Positions 38,813-47,161 of a DNA stretch of 64,000 bases are shown piece after piece; position 1 is the stretch's first letter; every line of letters begins with the position of its first letter. The notes beneath the pieces were generated by a model that saw nothing but the letters and a program-made list of their open reading frames with translations, did no database searches and was not told the origin of the DNA. This DNA comes from an uncultured Eubacteriales bacterium (GTDB lineage Bacteria; Bacillota; Clostridia; Christensenellales; CAG-138). A program made the position numbers and the translations under genes. Location of the stretch: the NCBI GenBank assembly GCA_900549955.1, contig URQH01000007.1:1-64000 (forward strand), in the 5' to 3' direction.

Positions 38813-39499
38813 ATGGCGGAGCGCATCCTCATTGTCGAGGACGAGGAGAAGATCGCGCGGTTTCTGGAGCTGGAGCTGGCGCACGAGGGATATGAAACCG
38901 AAAAGGCGGGCGACGGGCGCACCGGGCTGGCGCTGGCCGAGAGCGGCCGGTTTGACCTGTGCCTGCTGGACGTGATGCTGCCGCAGCTCAATGGGCTGGA
39001 GGTGGTGCGCAGGCTCCGCCGCACGTCCGACCTGCCGGTGATCCTGCTCACGGCGCGCGACGCGGTGATGGACAAGGTGTCGGGGCTCGACATGGGCGCG
39101 GACGATTATGTCACAAAGCCCTTTGCCATTGAGGAGCTGCTCGCGCGCATCCGCGTGACGCTCCGACGGCGCGGCGCGGGGAAGGCGCAGGATGGGCGGC
39201 TCAGCTGCGGCGCGCTGGAGATGGACGTCGCCCGCCACACCGTGTACTACGACGGGCGGCCCGTGGAGCTGACGCAGCGGGAGTTTGCCATGCTGGAGCT
39301 GATGCTCCGCAACCAGGGCATCGTCCTCTCGCGCGACACGTTTCTCGAGCGCGTGTGGGGCTATGACTACATGGGCGAGACAAACGTCGTGGATGTGTAC
39401 ATCCGCTACCTGCGCGCCAAGCTGGACGACGCGTTCGGCGTGACGCTGATCCGCACCGTGCGCGGCGTGGGCTACGTGCTGGAGGAGGCCGGGGCATGA
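38813..39499 (+). CDS. OmpR/PhoB family response regulator
   Basis: Two-component response regulator, 228 aa. The receiver domain (1-120) has the acidic pair in ILIVEDEEKI, the phosphoryl Asp in LCLLDVMLPQLNG, Thr in VILLTARD and Lys in DDYVTKPF. A winged-helix DNA-binding domain follows (about 130-226) with ELTQREFAMLELMLRN and VDVYIRYLRAKLDD, then RGVGYVLE. AGGAGG is 6 nt from the ATG at 38813. The stop overlaps the ATG of the kinase gene (ATGA), so the two proteins are made together. The target genes are unknown; no direct-repeat operator was identified near its start. Confidence 0.96.
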   Translation: MAERILIVEDEEKIARFLELELAHEGYETEKAGDGRTGLALAESGRFDLCLLDVMLPQLNGLEVVRRLRRTSDLPVILLTARDAVMDKVSGLDMGADDYVTKPFAIEELLARIRVTLRRRGAGKAQDGRLSCGALEMDVARHTVYYDGRPVELTQREFAMLELMLRNQGIVLSRDTFLERVWGYDYMGETNVVDVYIRYLRAKLDDAFGVTLIRTVRGVGYVLEEAGA

Positions 39500-40875
39500 G
39501 CCGCCGCCGGCAGGAGGACCGGCGGTCGGCGCGCACGGCCACCGCCGCCGGCCGGCTTTCGCGCACGGCGGCGCGGCAGATGGCGTGGTTCGCGCTGGCG
39601 GCTGCGCTGATAGCGCTGCTGCTCGGCTGTACAGCGCGCTGCTGGGCGTGGGAGAGCGACTATGCCGGCACGTGGGACCCGCGCGTGCTGGCGCGGGAGG
39701 TGTCGCGGCGCGTGCTCATCGTGGAGGATGGGGAGGTGCGGCGGCTCGTGTATGAAATGGCGATGGACGGGCGCGCGCCGCGGCAGATGGACGCAGGGCC
39801 GTTTGTGACGCTTGCGGGCGCGGCGCTTGTCACGTTTGCCCTGCTGGCCTGGCCGCTGCGCTGCGCGTTCCGCGCCGCATTTGCCGCGCGCGTGCGGGCG
39901 GAATTGAGGCCGTTCGACGAGCTGGCGGCAAAGGCGCAGCAGGTGTCCGAGCTGGAAAAGCGGCTGCGCAGCGAGCCGCACCGGCCGCCCGCCGCGCTGC
40001 ACGAGCTGGAGAGCGCCATCGGCAGGCTGAGCCCCACCGCGCCTGGCGCGCGCCTCCAGACGGGCACGCGCGAGCTGGCCGGCCTTGAGCAGGCGATCAA
40101 CGACCTGTTGCGGCGCACGCACGAGGCCTACCGGCAGCAGTCGCGCTTTGTGTCCGATGCGTCGCACGAGTTGCGCACGCCCATCGCCGTGGTCAAGGGG
40201 TATGCCGATATGCTGGAGCGGTGGGGCAAGGACGACCGGAAAGTGCTTGACGAGGGCATAGCGGCCATTCGGACGGAGACGGCGCACATGAGCCGGCTCG
40301 TCGAACAGCTGCTCTTTCTGGCGCGCGGCGACAGCGGCCGCATGTCGCTCACGCTCGCGCCGGTGGAGCTGGGCGCGCTCGTGCGGGAGGTGGCCGAGGA
40401 GTCCGGCATGATCCACCCCGCGTGCCGATGGCGGTGCGAGACGGGCGAGGCCGTGTGGGTGCGGGCGGATGCGGCGCTGCTCAAGCAGGCGGTGCGCATT
40501 TTGACCGACAACGCGGTGAAATATGCCGCGCCGGAGCCGGGCGAGGCGCCGTCCATCCGTCTGCGCGCCGGGCGCGACGAGGCGGGCGTGCCCTGCGTCG
40601 AGGTGCAGGACGCGGGCGTGGGCATTGCCGCCGAGGACATGCCGCACGTGTTTGAACGGTTTTTCCGCGCCGACCCGGCGCGGTCGACGCGCGAGGGGAC
40701 CGGACTGGGGCTGGCCATTGCCAAATGGATCGTGGACCGGCACGGTGGGTATTTCGACGTGTTCAGCCGCCGCGGCGTCGGCACGCGCGTCACCATCTGC
40801 CTGCCGGGCAGCGGGATCGCGCCGCCGGCGGAGGAGGCGCCCCAGCCGGAACATGGGGCGGAAGGACATGCCTGA
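39496..40875 (+). CDS. Sensor histidine kinase
   Basis: Membrane sensor of the two-component pair, 459 aa. Two membrane helices (about 32-53 and 98-118) flank a short extracytoplasmic segment of about 45 residues, too small for a classical sensor domain. A linker in place of a clear HAMP, then the dimerisation helix with phosphoacceptor His in FVSDASHELRTPIAVVKGY (about 217-235), N box ILTDNAVKYA, G1 VQDAGVGI, F box FERFFRAD and G2 GTGLGLAIAKWIV are intact. The ATG at 39496 overlaps the regulator's stop. A small extracytoplasmic loop suggests sensing of membrane or envelope state, possibly through the neighbouring UBA-like membrane protein; that is inference. Confidence 0.95.
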   Translation: MSRRRQEDRRSARTATAAGRLSRTAARQMAWFALAAALIALLLGCTARCWAWESDYAGTWDPRVLAREVSRRVLIVEDGEVRRLVYEMAMDGRAPRQMDAGPFVTLAGAALVTFALLAWPLRCAFRAAFAARVRAELRPFDELAAKAQQVSELEKRLRSEPHRPPAALHELESAIGRLSPTAPGARLQTGTRELAGLEQAINDLLRRTHEAYRQQSRFVSDASHELRTPIAVVKGYADMLERWGKDDRKVLDEGIAAIRTETAHMSRLVEQLLFLARGDSGRMSLTLAPVELGALVREVAEESGMIHPACRWRCETGEAVWVRADAALLKQAVRILTDNAVKYAAPEPGEAPSIRLRAGRDEAGVPCVEVQDAGVGIAAEDMPHVFERFFRADPARSTREGTGLGLAIAKWIVDRHGGYFDVFSRRGVGTRVTICLPGSGIAPPAEEAPQPEHGAEGHA

Positions 40876-40914
40876 CGGGGCGGGCGCCCGCCTGTCTGCA
40901 GGATGGGAAACGGG

Positions 40915-40953
40915 AAGGCGGGCGGCAGGCTGAAAGCCTCCCGCCCGCCTTTG
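40915..40953 (+). terminator. Terminator after the two-component operon
   Basis: Stem AAGGCGGGCGG / CCGCCCGCCTT with inner pairs GGCT/AGCC, then TTGA. It also lies just beyond the convergent NlpC/P60 gene's stop at 40976. Confidence 0.75.
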
Positions 40954-40975
40954 ACGTCATGGCAGCTGTGCACGG

Positions 40976-41827
40976 TTACCGGGCCAGCACGCCCGTAAAG
41001 CGCCGGATGGCGGTCACCTTCATGGCGGACAGCCGGGTGACCTTGACCACGTCGCCGGTGCGCGGCGCATGGAGGAACAGCCCGTCGCCCAGGTAGATGC
41101 CCACGTGCGATACGGGCGAATAAAACGCCACCAGGTCGCCGGGGCGCAGCTGGCTGTATGGCACGGCTATGCCGGCCCTTGCCTGCTGCGCGCTGACGCG
41201 CGGGAGGGTCAGGCCCGCGCTGCGAAACGCATATTGCGTCAGGCCGGAACAGTCAAACCCCGTGGCGGGGCTGGTTCCGCCGTACACATAGGGCTTGCCG
41301 AGGGCGGAACGCGCGGTGCGGAGTACGGTCTCGATGCGTTTGACTTCCGCGTCCACGGCGGACAGCGTCTGCTTGCCCGCGATGCCATCGACCCCCAGGC
41401 GGTTGCGCCGCTGGTACTGGCGCACCGCGGCCTCCGTCCGAGCGCCGAAGATGCCGTCCGCCTTGCCGTTGAGGTAGCCGAGCAGGATCAGGTCTTCCTG
41501 CAACGCTTTCACGGCCGTGCCGCGGCTGCCGCGCCTGAGCGACGCGGTGCTGCTGCCGGCAGTGTCGATGGTGAGATATTGCCCATACACGTATCCCGAT
41601 TTGCCACGGTAGGTGACGGCGTACCAGCTGCCGGATCTGCCGGTGACGGTGACGGTGTCGCCGCGGTTGAGGTAGGTCAGCCGGGCCGTGGCGGTCGACG
41701 GGCCCGTGCGCAGGTTGACGGAATTGCCCGTGATCGTGCCCGTATCGTCTGCGAGCGCGGCGGCGGGCGATAGCAGCAAAAGCGCTGTCAGCAGGAGGGC
41801 AAGCGCCGTCCGTTTGATCAGGTTCAT
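40976..41827 (-). CDS. Secreted NlpC/P60 endopeptidase with SH3 and peptidoglycan-binding domains
   Basis: Cell wall hydrolase, 283 aa. A signal peptide (about 1-26, ending near ALADD), a bacterial SH3 domain (VNLRTGPSTATARL ... GWYAV-like SGSWYAVTYRGKSGYV), one PG_binding_1 repeat (VKALQEDLILLGYLNGKADG) and a C-terminal NlpC/P60 domain follow in order. Catalytic Cys is in GFDCSGLTQYAF and His in SPVSHVGIYLG. AGGAGG is 7 nt from the ATG at 41827. This second enzyme of its kind in the window is secreted rather than membrane-anchored. It is convergent with the sensor kinase gene and preceded by the terminator of the CPBP gene, so it needs its own promoter, which I could not see. Confidence 0.93.
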   Translation of the reverse strand: MNLIKRTALALLLTALLLLSPAAALADDTGTITGNSVNLRTGPSTATARLTYLNRGDTVTVTGRSGSWYAVTYRGKSGYVYGQYLTIDTAGSSTASLRRGSRGTAVKALQEDLILLGYLNGKADGIFGARTEAAVRQYQRRNRLGVDGIAGKQTLSAVDAEVKRIETVLRTARSALGKPYVYGGTSPATGFDCSGLTQYAFRSAGLTLPRVSAQQARAGIAVPYSQLRPGDLVAFYSPVSHVGIYLGDGLFLHAPRTGDVVKVTRLSAMKVTAIRRFTGVLAR

Positions 41828-41860
41828 ACAAACACCTCCTGCGGCACATGGTAGCATAAA

Positions 41861-41891
41861 AAAACAAAAAAACGGCGGATTTGCCGCCGTG
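41861..41891 (-). terminator. Terminator after the CPBP operon
   Basis: On the reverse strand a short stem ACGGCGG / CCGCCGT is followed by TTTTTTTGTTTTTTT. It lies between the CPBP gene's stop (41954) and the NlpC/P60 start (41827). Confidence 0.85.
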
Positions 41892-41917
41892 TTTACCGAA
41901 CCGAAACAACAATGGGA

Positions 41918-41943
41918 AGCCCCGGAAATCCGGGGCTTTTTTG
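41918..41943 (+). terminator. Forward-strand hairpin with T-run, no upstream forward gene
   Basis: AGCCCCGG-AAAT-CCGGGGCT followed by TTTTTTG on the forward strand. The nearest forward gene ends at 40875 and already has its own terminator, so this either guards against antisense read-through into the CPBP operon or ends an antisense RNA. Confidence 0.7.
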
Positions 41944-41953
41944 CCAGCGGCGA

Positions 41954-42961
41954 TTACGTTGGCGCGGACAGGAGCGTGAAAATGCACAGCGCGAGGCTTG
42001 CGATCGCATAGAGCACCATGCCCGTGTTTCCAAACATGGCGCGGCCCGAACCGCGTCCGGGCGGCAGCGCGCCGGGGGCAAACACCGCCTGCTTTAGCCG
42101 GTTGAAGAACAGGACGAGCCCCACGAGATAGGCAGCGAGCAGGCCGACGGAGTAAACGCCGGCTGCGAGCTGGGCGGACAGCAGCGCCGACGGCAGGACA
42201 CCGCCCAGGAGGTTGATTGCCATGTGCAGCAGGATGGTGTAGCGCAGGCGGCGCGTGCGGCAATAGACATAGCCGAGCAGCATCCCGATGAAACAGGCGT
42301 AAAAGAGCTGGCTGAAATTGCCGTGCAGCAGCCCGAACGCCACTGCGGACACGAGGATGGCCGCGCGATCGCCGAAGCGATGCAGGCGGTCGATGAGCAG
42401 CTTGCGGAACAGCAGCTCCTCGATGACCGGCGCGAGCAGGCCGACGTAGACGAATTGCGGCGCCAGGGCGGTGCCGGTGAGCAGCGTTTCCAGCGGGTTG
42501 ACCGCGTTCACGCCGAGCAGCAGCGAAGCGAGCAGCGTTACGAACCGCCCGATCAGGTTGCCGCCGAACCCCAGGCCGAAGCACATGAGCAGAAACTCCC
42601 ACCAGCTGTGCGCGGACAGGCGGCCGTCCGGCCACGTTTGCCGGGGCAGCGGGCGCAGCAGCAGCCAGAACAGCGGCAAGCCCACCGCGTATTGCGACAG
42701 CATGGCGAAAGCGTAGTAGCCCCAGCTGTTGGCCAGCAGCGCGCGCATCGCCTCCGGAAACAGCGCAAGCAGCAGGGACTGTACGAGAAAGGTGCTGACG
42801 AGCAGCAGCAGGCATGCAAAGCCCACCCGGGCAAAGGCGCCGCGCGCAGCGCGGCGTTGTGCGTCCGGGGCGGGCGGCGCGCCGGCGCTATTGCCGCCAT
42901 CCGGGGCGGGCGGCGTGCCGGCGGCATTGCCGGTATGCCGGACCATCGTATCGTCCGTCAT
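41954..42961 (-). CDS. CPBP family intramembrane metalloprotease
   Basis: Membrane protein of the CAAX protease/bacteriocin-processing (CPBP, Abi) family, 335 aa with about eight helices. Motif 1 is APVIEELLFRKLL (EExxxR, about 211-223), motif 2 SAVAFGLLHGNFSQ (conserved His), and motif 3 ILLHMAINLLGG (third His). These residues form the predicted metal site. The N-terminal 40 residues are Pro/Gly/Ala-rich and cytoplasmic. GGGAGG is 7 nt from the ATG at 42961. It is the last gene of a leftward operon with cell wall genes. Members of the family may process peptides or confer self-immunity to bacteriocins; no bacteriocin gene is nearby. Confidence 0.9.
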   Translation of the reverse strand: MTDDTMVRHTGNAAGTPPAPDGGNSAGAPPAPDAQRRAARGAFARVGFACLLLLVSTFLVQSLLLALFPEAMRALLANSWGYYAFAMLSQYAVGLPLFWLLLRPLPRQTWPDGRLSAHSWWEFLLMCFGLGFGGNLIGRFVTLLASLLLGVNAVNPLETLLTGTALAPQFVYVGLLAPVIEELLFRKLLIDRLHRFGDRAAILVSAVAFGLLHGNFSQLFYACFIGMLLGYVYCRTRRLRYTILLHMAINLLGGVLPSALLSAQLAAGVYSVGLLAAYLVGLVLFFNRLKQAVFAPGALPPGRGSGRAMFGNTGMVLYAIASLALCIFTLLSAPT

Positions 42962-43018
42962 GAAAGAGCCTCCCATTCTGGTCGTATGCGTGGGGCTGCC
43001 GCCCGCCTGGCGGCGGGC

Positions 43019-43267
43019 TCAGCCGGCGAGCGCGCGCTCGATGGCCTGCGCAAGCTGGTCGGCGCAGCTGGTCGGCTTGTTGCCGCAGCGGTTGCCGCGC
43101 AGCAGGCTGGCGACGGCAGCGGCGTCCTGCCCCTCCACGAGGCGGCCGATCGCCTTCAGGTTGCCGTTGCACCCGCCGGTGAAGGCGACGTTTTGCAGCT
43201 TGCCGTTTTCCAGGTCAAACGCGATGTGCGAGGCGCAGACGCCCCGCGTGGCAAATTCATAGTGCAT
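43019..43267 (-). CDS. TSCPD domain protein (TIGR03905 type)
   Basis: An 82-aa protein with the short domain also found at the C-terminus of class II ribonucleotide reductases. It shows RGVCASHIAFDLENGKLQN, TGGCNGNLKAIGRLV (the TSCPD-like core) and GNRCGNKPTSCADQLAQAI with its conserved cysteines, as in the stand-alone TIGR03905 group. GGAGG is 9 nt from the ATG at 43267, and the start overlaps the acyltransferase gene by 11 bp. A redox or metal role is suspected from the cysteines, but the family has no settled function. Confidence 0.88.
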   Translation of the reverse strand: MHYEFATRGVCASHIAFDLENGKLQNVAFTGGCNGNLKAIGRLVEGQDAAAVASLLRGNRCGNKPTSCADQLAQAIERALAG

Positions 43268-44537
43268 GGGTGTTTTCCTCCGTTTTCTGGGCAAGTGGTT
43301 CGCGTCCCGGCTGCGCCGGCGCGCCGTCGTCCCTGCCGCCGGGGGCGCGCAGCAGGCGCCGGCTCAAGGGACGTTCAAAACAATAGGTGATCAGCGTGGC
43401 AAGCGCCATGCTCAGCGCGAGCGAAAGCAGCGTGTATTGCCACTGCCAGACCCGGTCGCCGGTCATGTTCGGCGGTAGCTCGCCCTCCCAGTAGGGGATG
43501 TGCCATTCCTTCAGCCGCACGAGCAGCCACTGGTGCCAGATGTACAGGTTGTAGGAGATGGCGGCCAGATAGCGCGCGACGCGGTTGCTGAACACGGCGC
43601 GCAGCCAGCGGAAGCTGAGCGGCAGCGAGATCACGAGCAGCAGGAACAGCAGCGACAACGGGAAGCGCCATGCCGCCTGATAGCTTTGCACGTGGGCGGC
43701 GGAGGCCGCGCCGCGCAGTACAAGCCCGATCAGCGCCACCGAGAGGACAAAGGCCGCCGTGCCGCAGGCGGAGAGCGCCATACTGCGCTTGAACCGCCGC
43801 GCGAGGGCGACGAACAGATAGGCGCCGGCCATGCCGTTGGCAAACACGCCGAAAAACGCCACGAGCTGGTTGAGCGTCATGCGCAGCCCGTCCGGATCGG
43901 GCAGCGCAAAGCAGCGCAGGTACAGCTCCGACACGGCTACCATGCCGAGATAGGTCCAGACAGGCCGCTTTGCAAACGCCCTGGCGAGCAGCGGGAACAG
44001 CAGATAAAACTGCATCTCGATGGCCGCCGTCCACAGCACCACGTTGATGTGCGAGCCGATGTACGTGTCTACCCAGAAGGTCTGCGTAAATGTCAGCGTC
44101 GCAAACAGGTCCTTCCAGGCGGCGCCGGCGGTCCAATAGCCGCTGTGCGGCAGCGAGTAGAGGAAAAACACCGGCAGCACGCACAGATAGTAACAGGGCA
44201 GGATGCGCACGAGGCGCTTTTTGTAAAACGCACGCGCCCCCGGCAGGGGCTCGTCCTGCAGCGCGGCGCGGGCATAGGGCAGGAACAGGCAGAACGCGCT
44301 GAGCAGCAGCAGCAGGTCCACAAACAGGTAGCTTGCGCGCGGAATGAAGTCGAGGTCGATGCGCCAGATGCCGAGCGGCGCGAGGAACGGCGTGTCAAAG
44401 ATCGGCATGAGCCAGTTCTGCTGCCAGAAGTGGAACCACACGACGAGCAGGATGGCCAAAGCGCGCACGCCGTCGAGCACGCCGATGTGGCGGGTGTCGA
44501 TGATGCCGTCAGGTTGCAGGTTGGCTGGTCGTTTCAT
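43257..44537 (-). CDS. Acyltransferase 3 family membrane protein (OafA-like)
   Basis: Ten-helix membrane acyltransferase, 426 aa. It starts with the family motif HIGVLDGVRALAILLVVWFH (about residues 17-36) carrying the conserved R and H, with a later RASYLFVDLLLLLSAFCLF and FWVDTYIGSHINVVLWTAAIE. Such enzymes acetylate or succinylate cell surface polymers, including peptidoglycan, teichoic acids and exopolysaccharide. Its place right after ddl and murF suggests a cell wall substrate. The Shine-Dalgarno is weak (GGAAA), so translation may depend on coupling to murF, which ends 27 bp upstream. Confidence 0.9.
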   Translation of the reverse strand: MKRPANLQPDGIIDTRHIGVLDGVRALAILLVVWFHFWQQNWLMPIFDTPFLAPLGIWRIDLDFIPRASYLFVDLLLLLSAFCLFLPYARAALQDEPLPGARAFYKKRLVRILPCYYLCVLPVFFLYSLPHSGYWTAGAAWKDLFATLTFTQTFWVDTYIGSHINVVLWTAAIEMQFYLLFPLLARAFAKRPVWTYLGMVAVSELYLRCFALPDPDGLRMTLNQLVAFFGVFANGMAGAYLFVALARRFKRSMALSACGTAAFVLSVALIGLVLRGAASAAHVQSYQAAWRFPLSLLFLLLVISLPLSFRWLRAVFSNRVARYLAAISYNLYIWHQWLLVRLKEWHIPYWEGELPPNMTGDRVWQWQYTLLSLALSMALATLITYCFERPLSRRLLRAPGGRDDGAPAQPGREPLAQKTEENTHAL

Positions 44538-44564
44538 GGCGGTGTTTCCGGTGCGCAGTAGCGC

Positions 44565-45911
44565 TTACAGGCCGAGCAGCAGCTCGACTGTCTGTTCGAG
44601 GTGCATGCCGCGCGAGCCCTTGACGAGGATCGTGTCGCCGTCGCGCAGCAGCAGCGGCAGGATGGACAGGAGCGTCTCCTGCGTTTCAAAATAGCGGGCC
44701 CGCTGCGGCGTGAGCGCGTGCGCGCCGAGGAACGTCTGCTCGGAGTTTGGGCCCACGCAGACGATCAGCTCCACACCGTGCATGGCGGCATACATGCCCA
44801 CGACCTCGTGAAATTCCTCCGTCTGCGCGCCCAGCTCCAGCATATCGCCCAGCACGCACACGTGGCGGCCCGGCGTCTGTTCGAGCACGTCGATGGCGGC
44901 CATGACGGAGGTGGGATTGGCGTTGTAGGTGTCGTCCAGCACGGTGAAACGGCGGCTGCGGCGCACGTGCATGCGGCCCGCCGTGGGCTGGAAGGATTCC
45001 ACGCCGCGGCTGAGCTGCGCAAGCGGCATGCCGAGCGACAGGCCCACCGCGATGGCCGAGAGCGCGTTGTAAATCATGTGCCGGCCGGGGGCGGGCACGT
45101 GCATGCGCAGCTGTTCGCCGGCGCAGCGGACGGTAAACGCGCTGCCGCCGAGCCCCTGGTCCTCCACGTCCAGGGCCTGCACGTCATTGTGCGCCTGAAA
45201 GCCGAAGCGCACGGCGCCCGGCAGGCGCACGAGCATATCGTCGTCGCCGTTGACGACGACCGTGCCGCCGGGGCGCATGTGCTCGAGCATTTCCGCCTTG
45301 CCGCGGAAGATGTTTTCCCGCGTGCCGAAAAACTCGATGTGCGCCACCCCCACGTTGGTGATCACGCACACGGTGGGCTGCACCATGGCGGAGAGACGGC
45401 GGATCTCGCCCGGGTGGTTGGTTCCCATTTCGATGATGGCCAGCTCGTGTTCCGGGGCAAGCTGGAACAGCGTGAGCGGCACGCCGGTCTGGTTGTTCAG
45501 GTTGCCCGGCGTCTTAAACGTGTAAAACCGTTGGGACAGCACGGTATGCAGCATTTCCTTGGTGGAGGTCTTGCCCGTGCTTCCCGTGATGCCGATGACG
45601 GGGATGTCGAACCGGTTGCGGTAGAAGGCCGCAAGCAGCTGCAGCGCCTCGAGCGTGTCGGGAACGAGCAGGTACGGCTCCTCCTGCAGCGGCCGGTCGG
45701 TCAGCACGCAGAGGGCGCCGTTTTTCCGCGCGCCGGGAATGAACGTATGGCCGTCGTGCACTTCGCCGATGATCGGCACGTACAGCGCGCCGGGCGTGAC
45801 CTTGCGGCTGTCGATGCACACGTCCGTCACGGGCTGCCCGAGCAGCGCTTCATCCCCGACGTACATGCCGCGGCACGCCGCAATCGCTTCGGAAAGGGTA
45901 AATGCAATCAT
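44565..45911 (-). CDS. murF: UDP-N-acetylmuramoyl-tripeptide--D-alanyl-D-alanine ligase
   Basis: Peptidoglycan precursor ligase, 448 aa, that adds D-Ala-D-Ala to UDP-MurNAc-tripeptide. It has the N-terminal uridine-binding domain (TDVCIDSRKVTPGALYVPI), the ATP loop GITGSTGKTSTKEML (about 110-124), the DDTYNANPTSVMAAI substrate region and a C-terminal domain ending in LVKGSRGMHLEQTV. The ATG at 45911 overlaps the end of ddl (ATGA), so the enzyme that makes D-Ala-D-Ala and the one that uses it are coupled. Full length and no missing motif. Confidence 0.97.
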   Translation of the reverse strand: MIAFTLSEAIAACRGMYVGDEALLGQPVTDVCIDSRKVTPGALYVPIIGEVHDGHTFIPGARKNGALCVLTDRPLQEEPYLLVPDTLEALQLLAAFYRNRFDIPVIGITGSTGKTSTKEMLHTVLSQRFYTFKTPGNLNNQTGVPLTLFQLAPEHELAIIEMGTNHPGEIRRLSAMVQPTVCVITNVGVAHIEFFGTRENIFRGKAEMLEHMRPGGTVVVNGDDDMLVRLPGAVRFGFQAHNDVQALDVEDQGLGGSAFTVRCAGEQLRMHVPAPGRHMIYNALSAIAVGLSLGMPLAQLSRGVESFQPTAGRMHVRRSRRFTVLDDTYNANPTSVMAAIDVLEQTPGRHVCVLGDMLELGAQTEEFHEVVGMYAAMHGVELIVCVGPNSEQTFLGAHALTPQRARYFETQETLLSILPLLLRDGDTILVKGSRGMHLEQTVELLLGL

Positions 45912-46942
45912 GCGTCCGCCTTCCTTTCCGACAGGCGGACGATGCGGTCGCACAACGACGGATAGTCGATGCCGGCGGCGGCGGCCTCCTGCGGCAGCAG
46001 GCTGGTCGGCGTCATGCCGGGCAGCGTGTTGGCTTCCAGACAGAAGATGCGGCCGTCCGGCGCGAGCAGGAAGTCCACGCGGGCATAGACCGAAAGCCCG
46101 AGCGCGCGGCAGGCGTCCAGCGACAGCGCCTGGATGCGGGCGGTGGTTTCGACGTCGAGCGGCGCGGGCGTAATTTCTTCCGTCCAGCCCGCCTGGTATT
46201 TGTGCGCATAGTCGTAAAAGCCGCCGCGCGGGATGATCTCGATCAATGGCAGCGCTTCGCCGCCCAGCATGCCGGCGGACAACTCGCGCCCGGCGATGTA
46301 TTCCTCGACCAGCACCTCTTCTTCATAGCGGAACGCGTCGGCCAGCGCGGCTTCGTATTCCGCCGGGGTGCGCGCGATGGCGATGCCGATGGACGAGCCG
46401 CCGCAGCAGGGCTTGACGACGCAGGGCAGCGGGAAGTCGCCGCCCTTCTGCCCGCGCCGCAGCAGCGCGCCGCGCGGCACGGGGATACCGGCGCTTTCGA
46501 GCAGCTGTTTGGATATCCACTTGTGCATGGCGACCGCGCAGCCGAGCGAACTGCTGCCGGTATAGCGGATGTCGAGCAGGTCGAACAGCGCCTGCAGTTT
46601 GCCGTTTTCACCGTCGCCGCCATGCAGCGCAAGGAACGTGAGGTCGGCCGCGCGGCACAGCTCCAGCACGCCGCTGCCGACGGACGACGACAGCCCGTGC
46701 GCGCGGGCCGTCTGCACGGCTGCAAGATCCGGGGCGACTTCGCTCACGGCGTGCATATCCGGCGCGGCTTTTGCAGAAAAAGCTTCCGACAGGGGCTCCG
46801 GCAGCGGGTCCAGGCCCATAAACAGATCCAGCAGGCAGACGCGGTGCCCGCGGGACCGCAGCGCGGCGGCAATCTTGGCGCCGGAGGAGAGGGACACGTC
46901 GCGCTCGGGCGACAACCCGCCGGAGAGGACAACAATATTCAT
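45908..46942 (-). CDS. ddl: D-alanine--D-alanine ligase
   Basis: ATP-grasp ligase, 344 aa. The N-terminal VLSGGLSPERDVSLSSG, HGGDGENGKLQALFDLLDI, PCVVKPCCGGSSIGI and the C-terminal CLEANTLPGMTPTSLLPQEA are family hallmarks. The segment FYDYAHKYQAG resembles the KY pattern of ordinary D-Ala-D-Ala ligases rather than VanA-type depsipeptide ligases, so normal D-Ala-D-Ala product is expected. The ATG at 46942 follows a TGGAG site; the longer frame to 47044 is less likely. First gene of the leftward wall operon. The gap to the divergent M3 peptidase gene contains an 18-bp perfect palindrome. Confidence 0.96.
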   Translation of the reverse strand: MNIVVLSGGLSPERDVSLSSGAKIAAALRSRGHRVCLLDLFMGLDPLPEPLSEAFSAKAAPDMHAVSEVAPDLAAVQTARAHGLSSSVGSGVLELCRAADLTFLALHGGDGENGKLQALFDLLDIRYTGSSSLGCAVAMHKWISKQLLESAGIPVPRGALLRRGQKGGDFPLPCVVKPCCGGSSIGIAIARTPAEYEAALADAFRYEEEVLVEEYIAGRELSAGMLGGEALPLIEIIPRGGFYDYAHKYQAGWTEEITPAPLDVETTARIQALSLDACRALGLSVYARVDFLLAPDGRIFCLEANTLPGMTPTSLLPQEAAAAGIDYPSLCDRIVRLSERKADA

Positions 46943-46985
46943 CGGGATGCTCCATTCGTTTGTTCTGCTGATACGGGACGGGCGG

Positions 46986-47003
46986 CCATGCCGCGCGGCA
47001 TGG
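46986..47003. repeat. Perfect 18-bp palindrome
   Basis: CCATGCCGCGCGGCATGG equals its own reverse complement. It lies in the 219-bp divergent gap between ddl and the M3 peptidase gene, about 45 bp upstream of ddl, and could be an operator or a hairpin in the ddl leader. Confidence 0.45.
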
Positions 47004-47149
47004 AACGCCCTTATTTTTATATCACGTTTACACCCGCACGACAAGGGGAAAAAAGTGGCGCGGCCGTCTCGGGGCGCAGGACGCGCGGCCTGCCTTGGCG
47101 CCTGCGGGGCGCGTGCGACAAAATGGTGTATTTTTCGTTCCTTCTATAG

Positions 47150-47155
47150 TATACT
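47150..47155 (+). promoter_or_regulatory. -10 box next to the M3 peptidase start codon
   Basis: TATACT ends 6 nt before the ATG at 47162, the distance expected between a -10 box and +1. The -35 is poor (TGTATT at 47127-47132). No Shine-Dalgarno lies upstream of this ATG or the next in-frame ATG at 47171. Confidence 0.45.
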
Positions 47156-47161
47156 GATACC

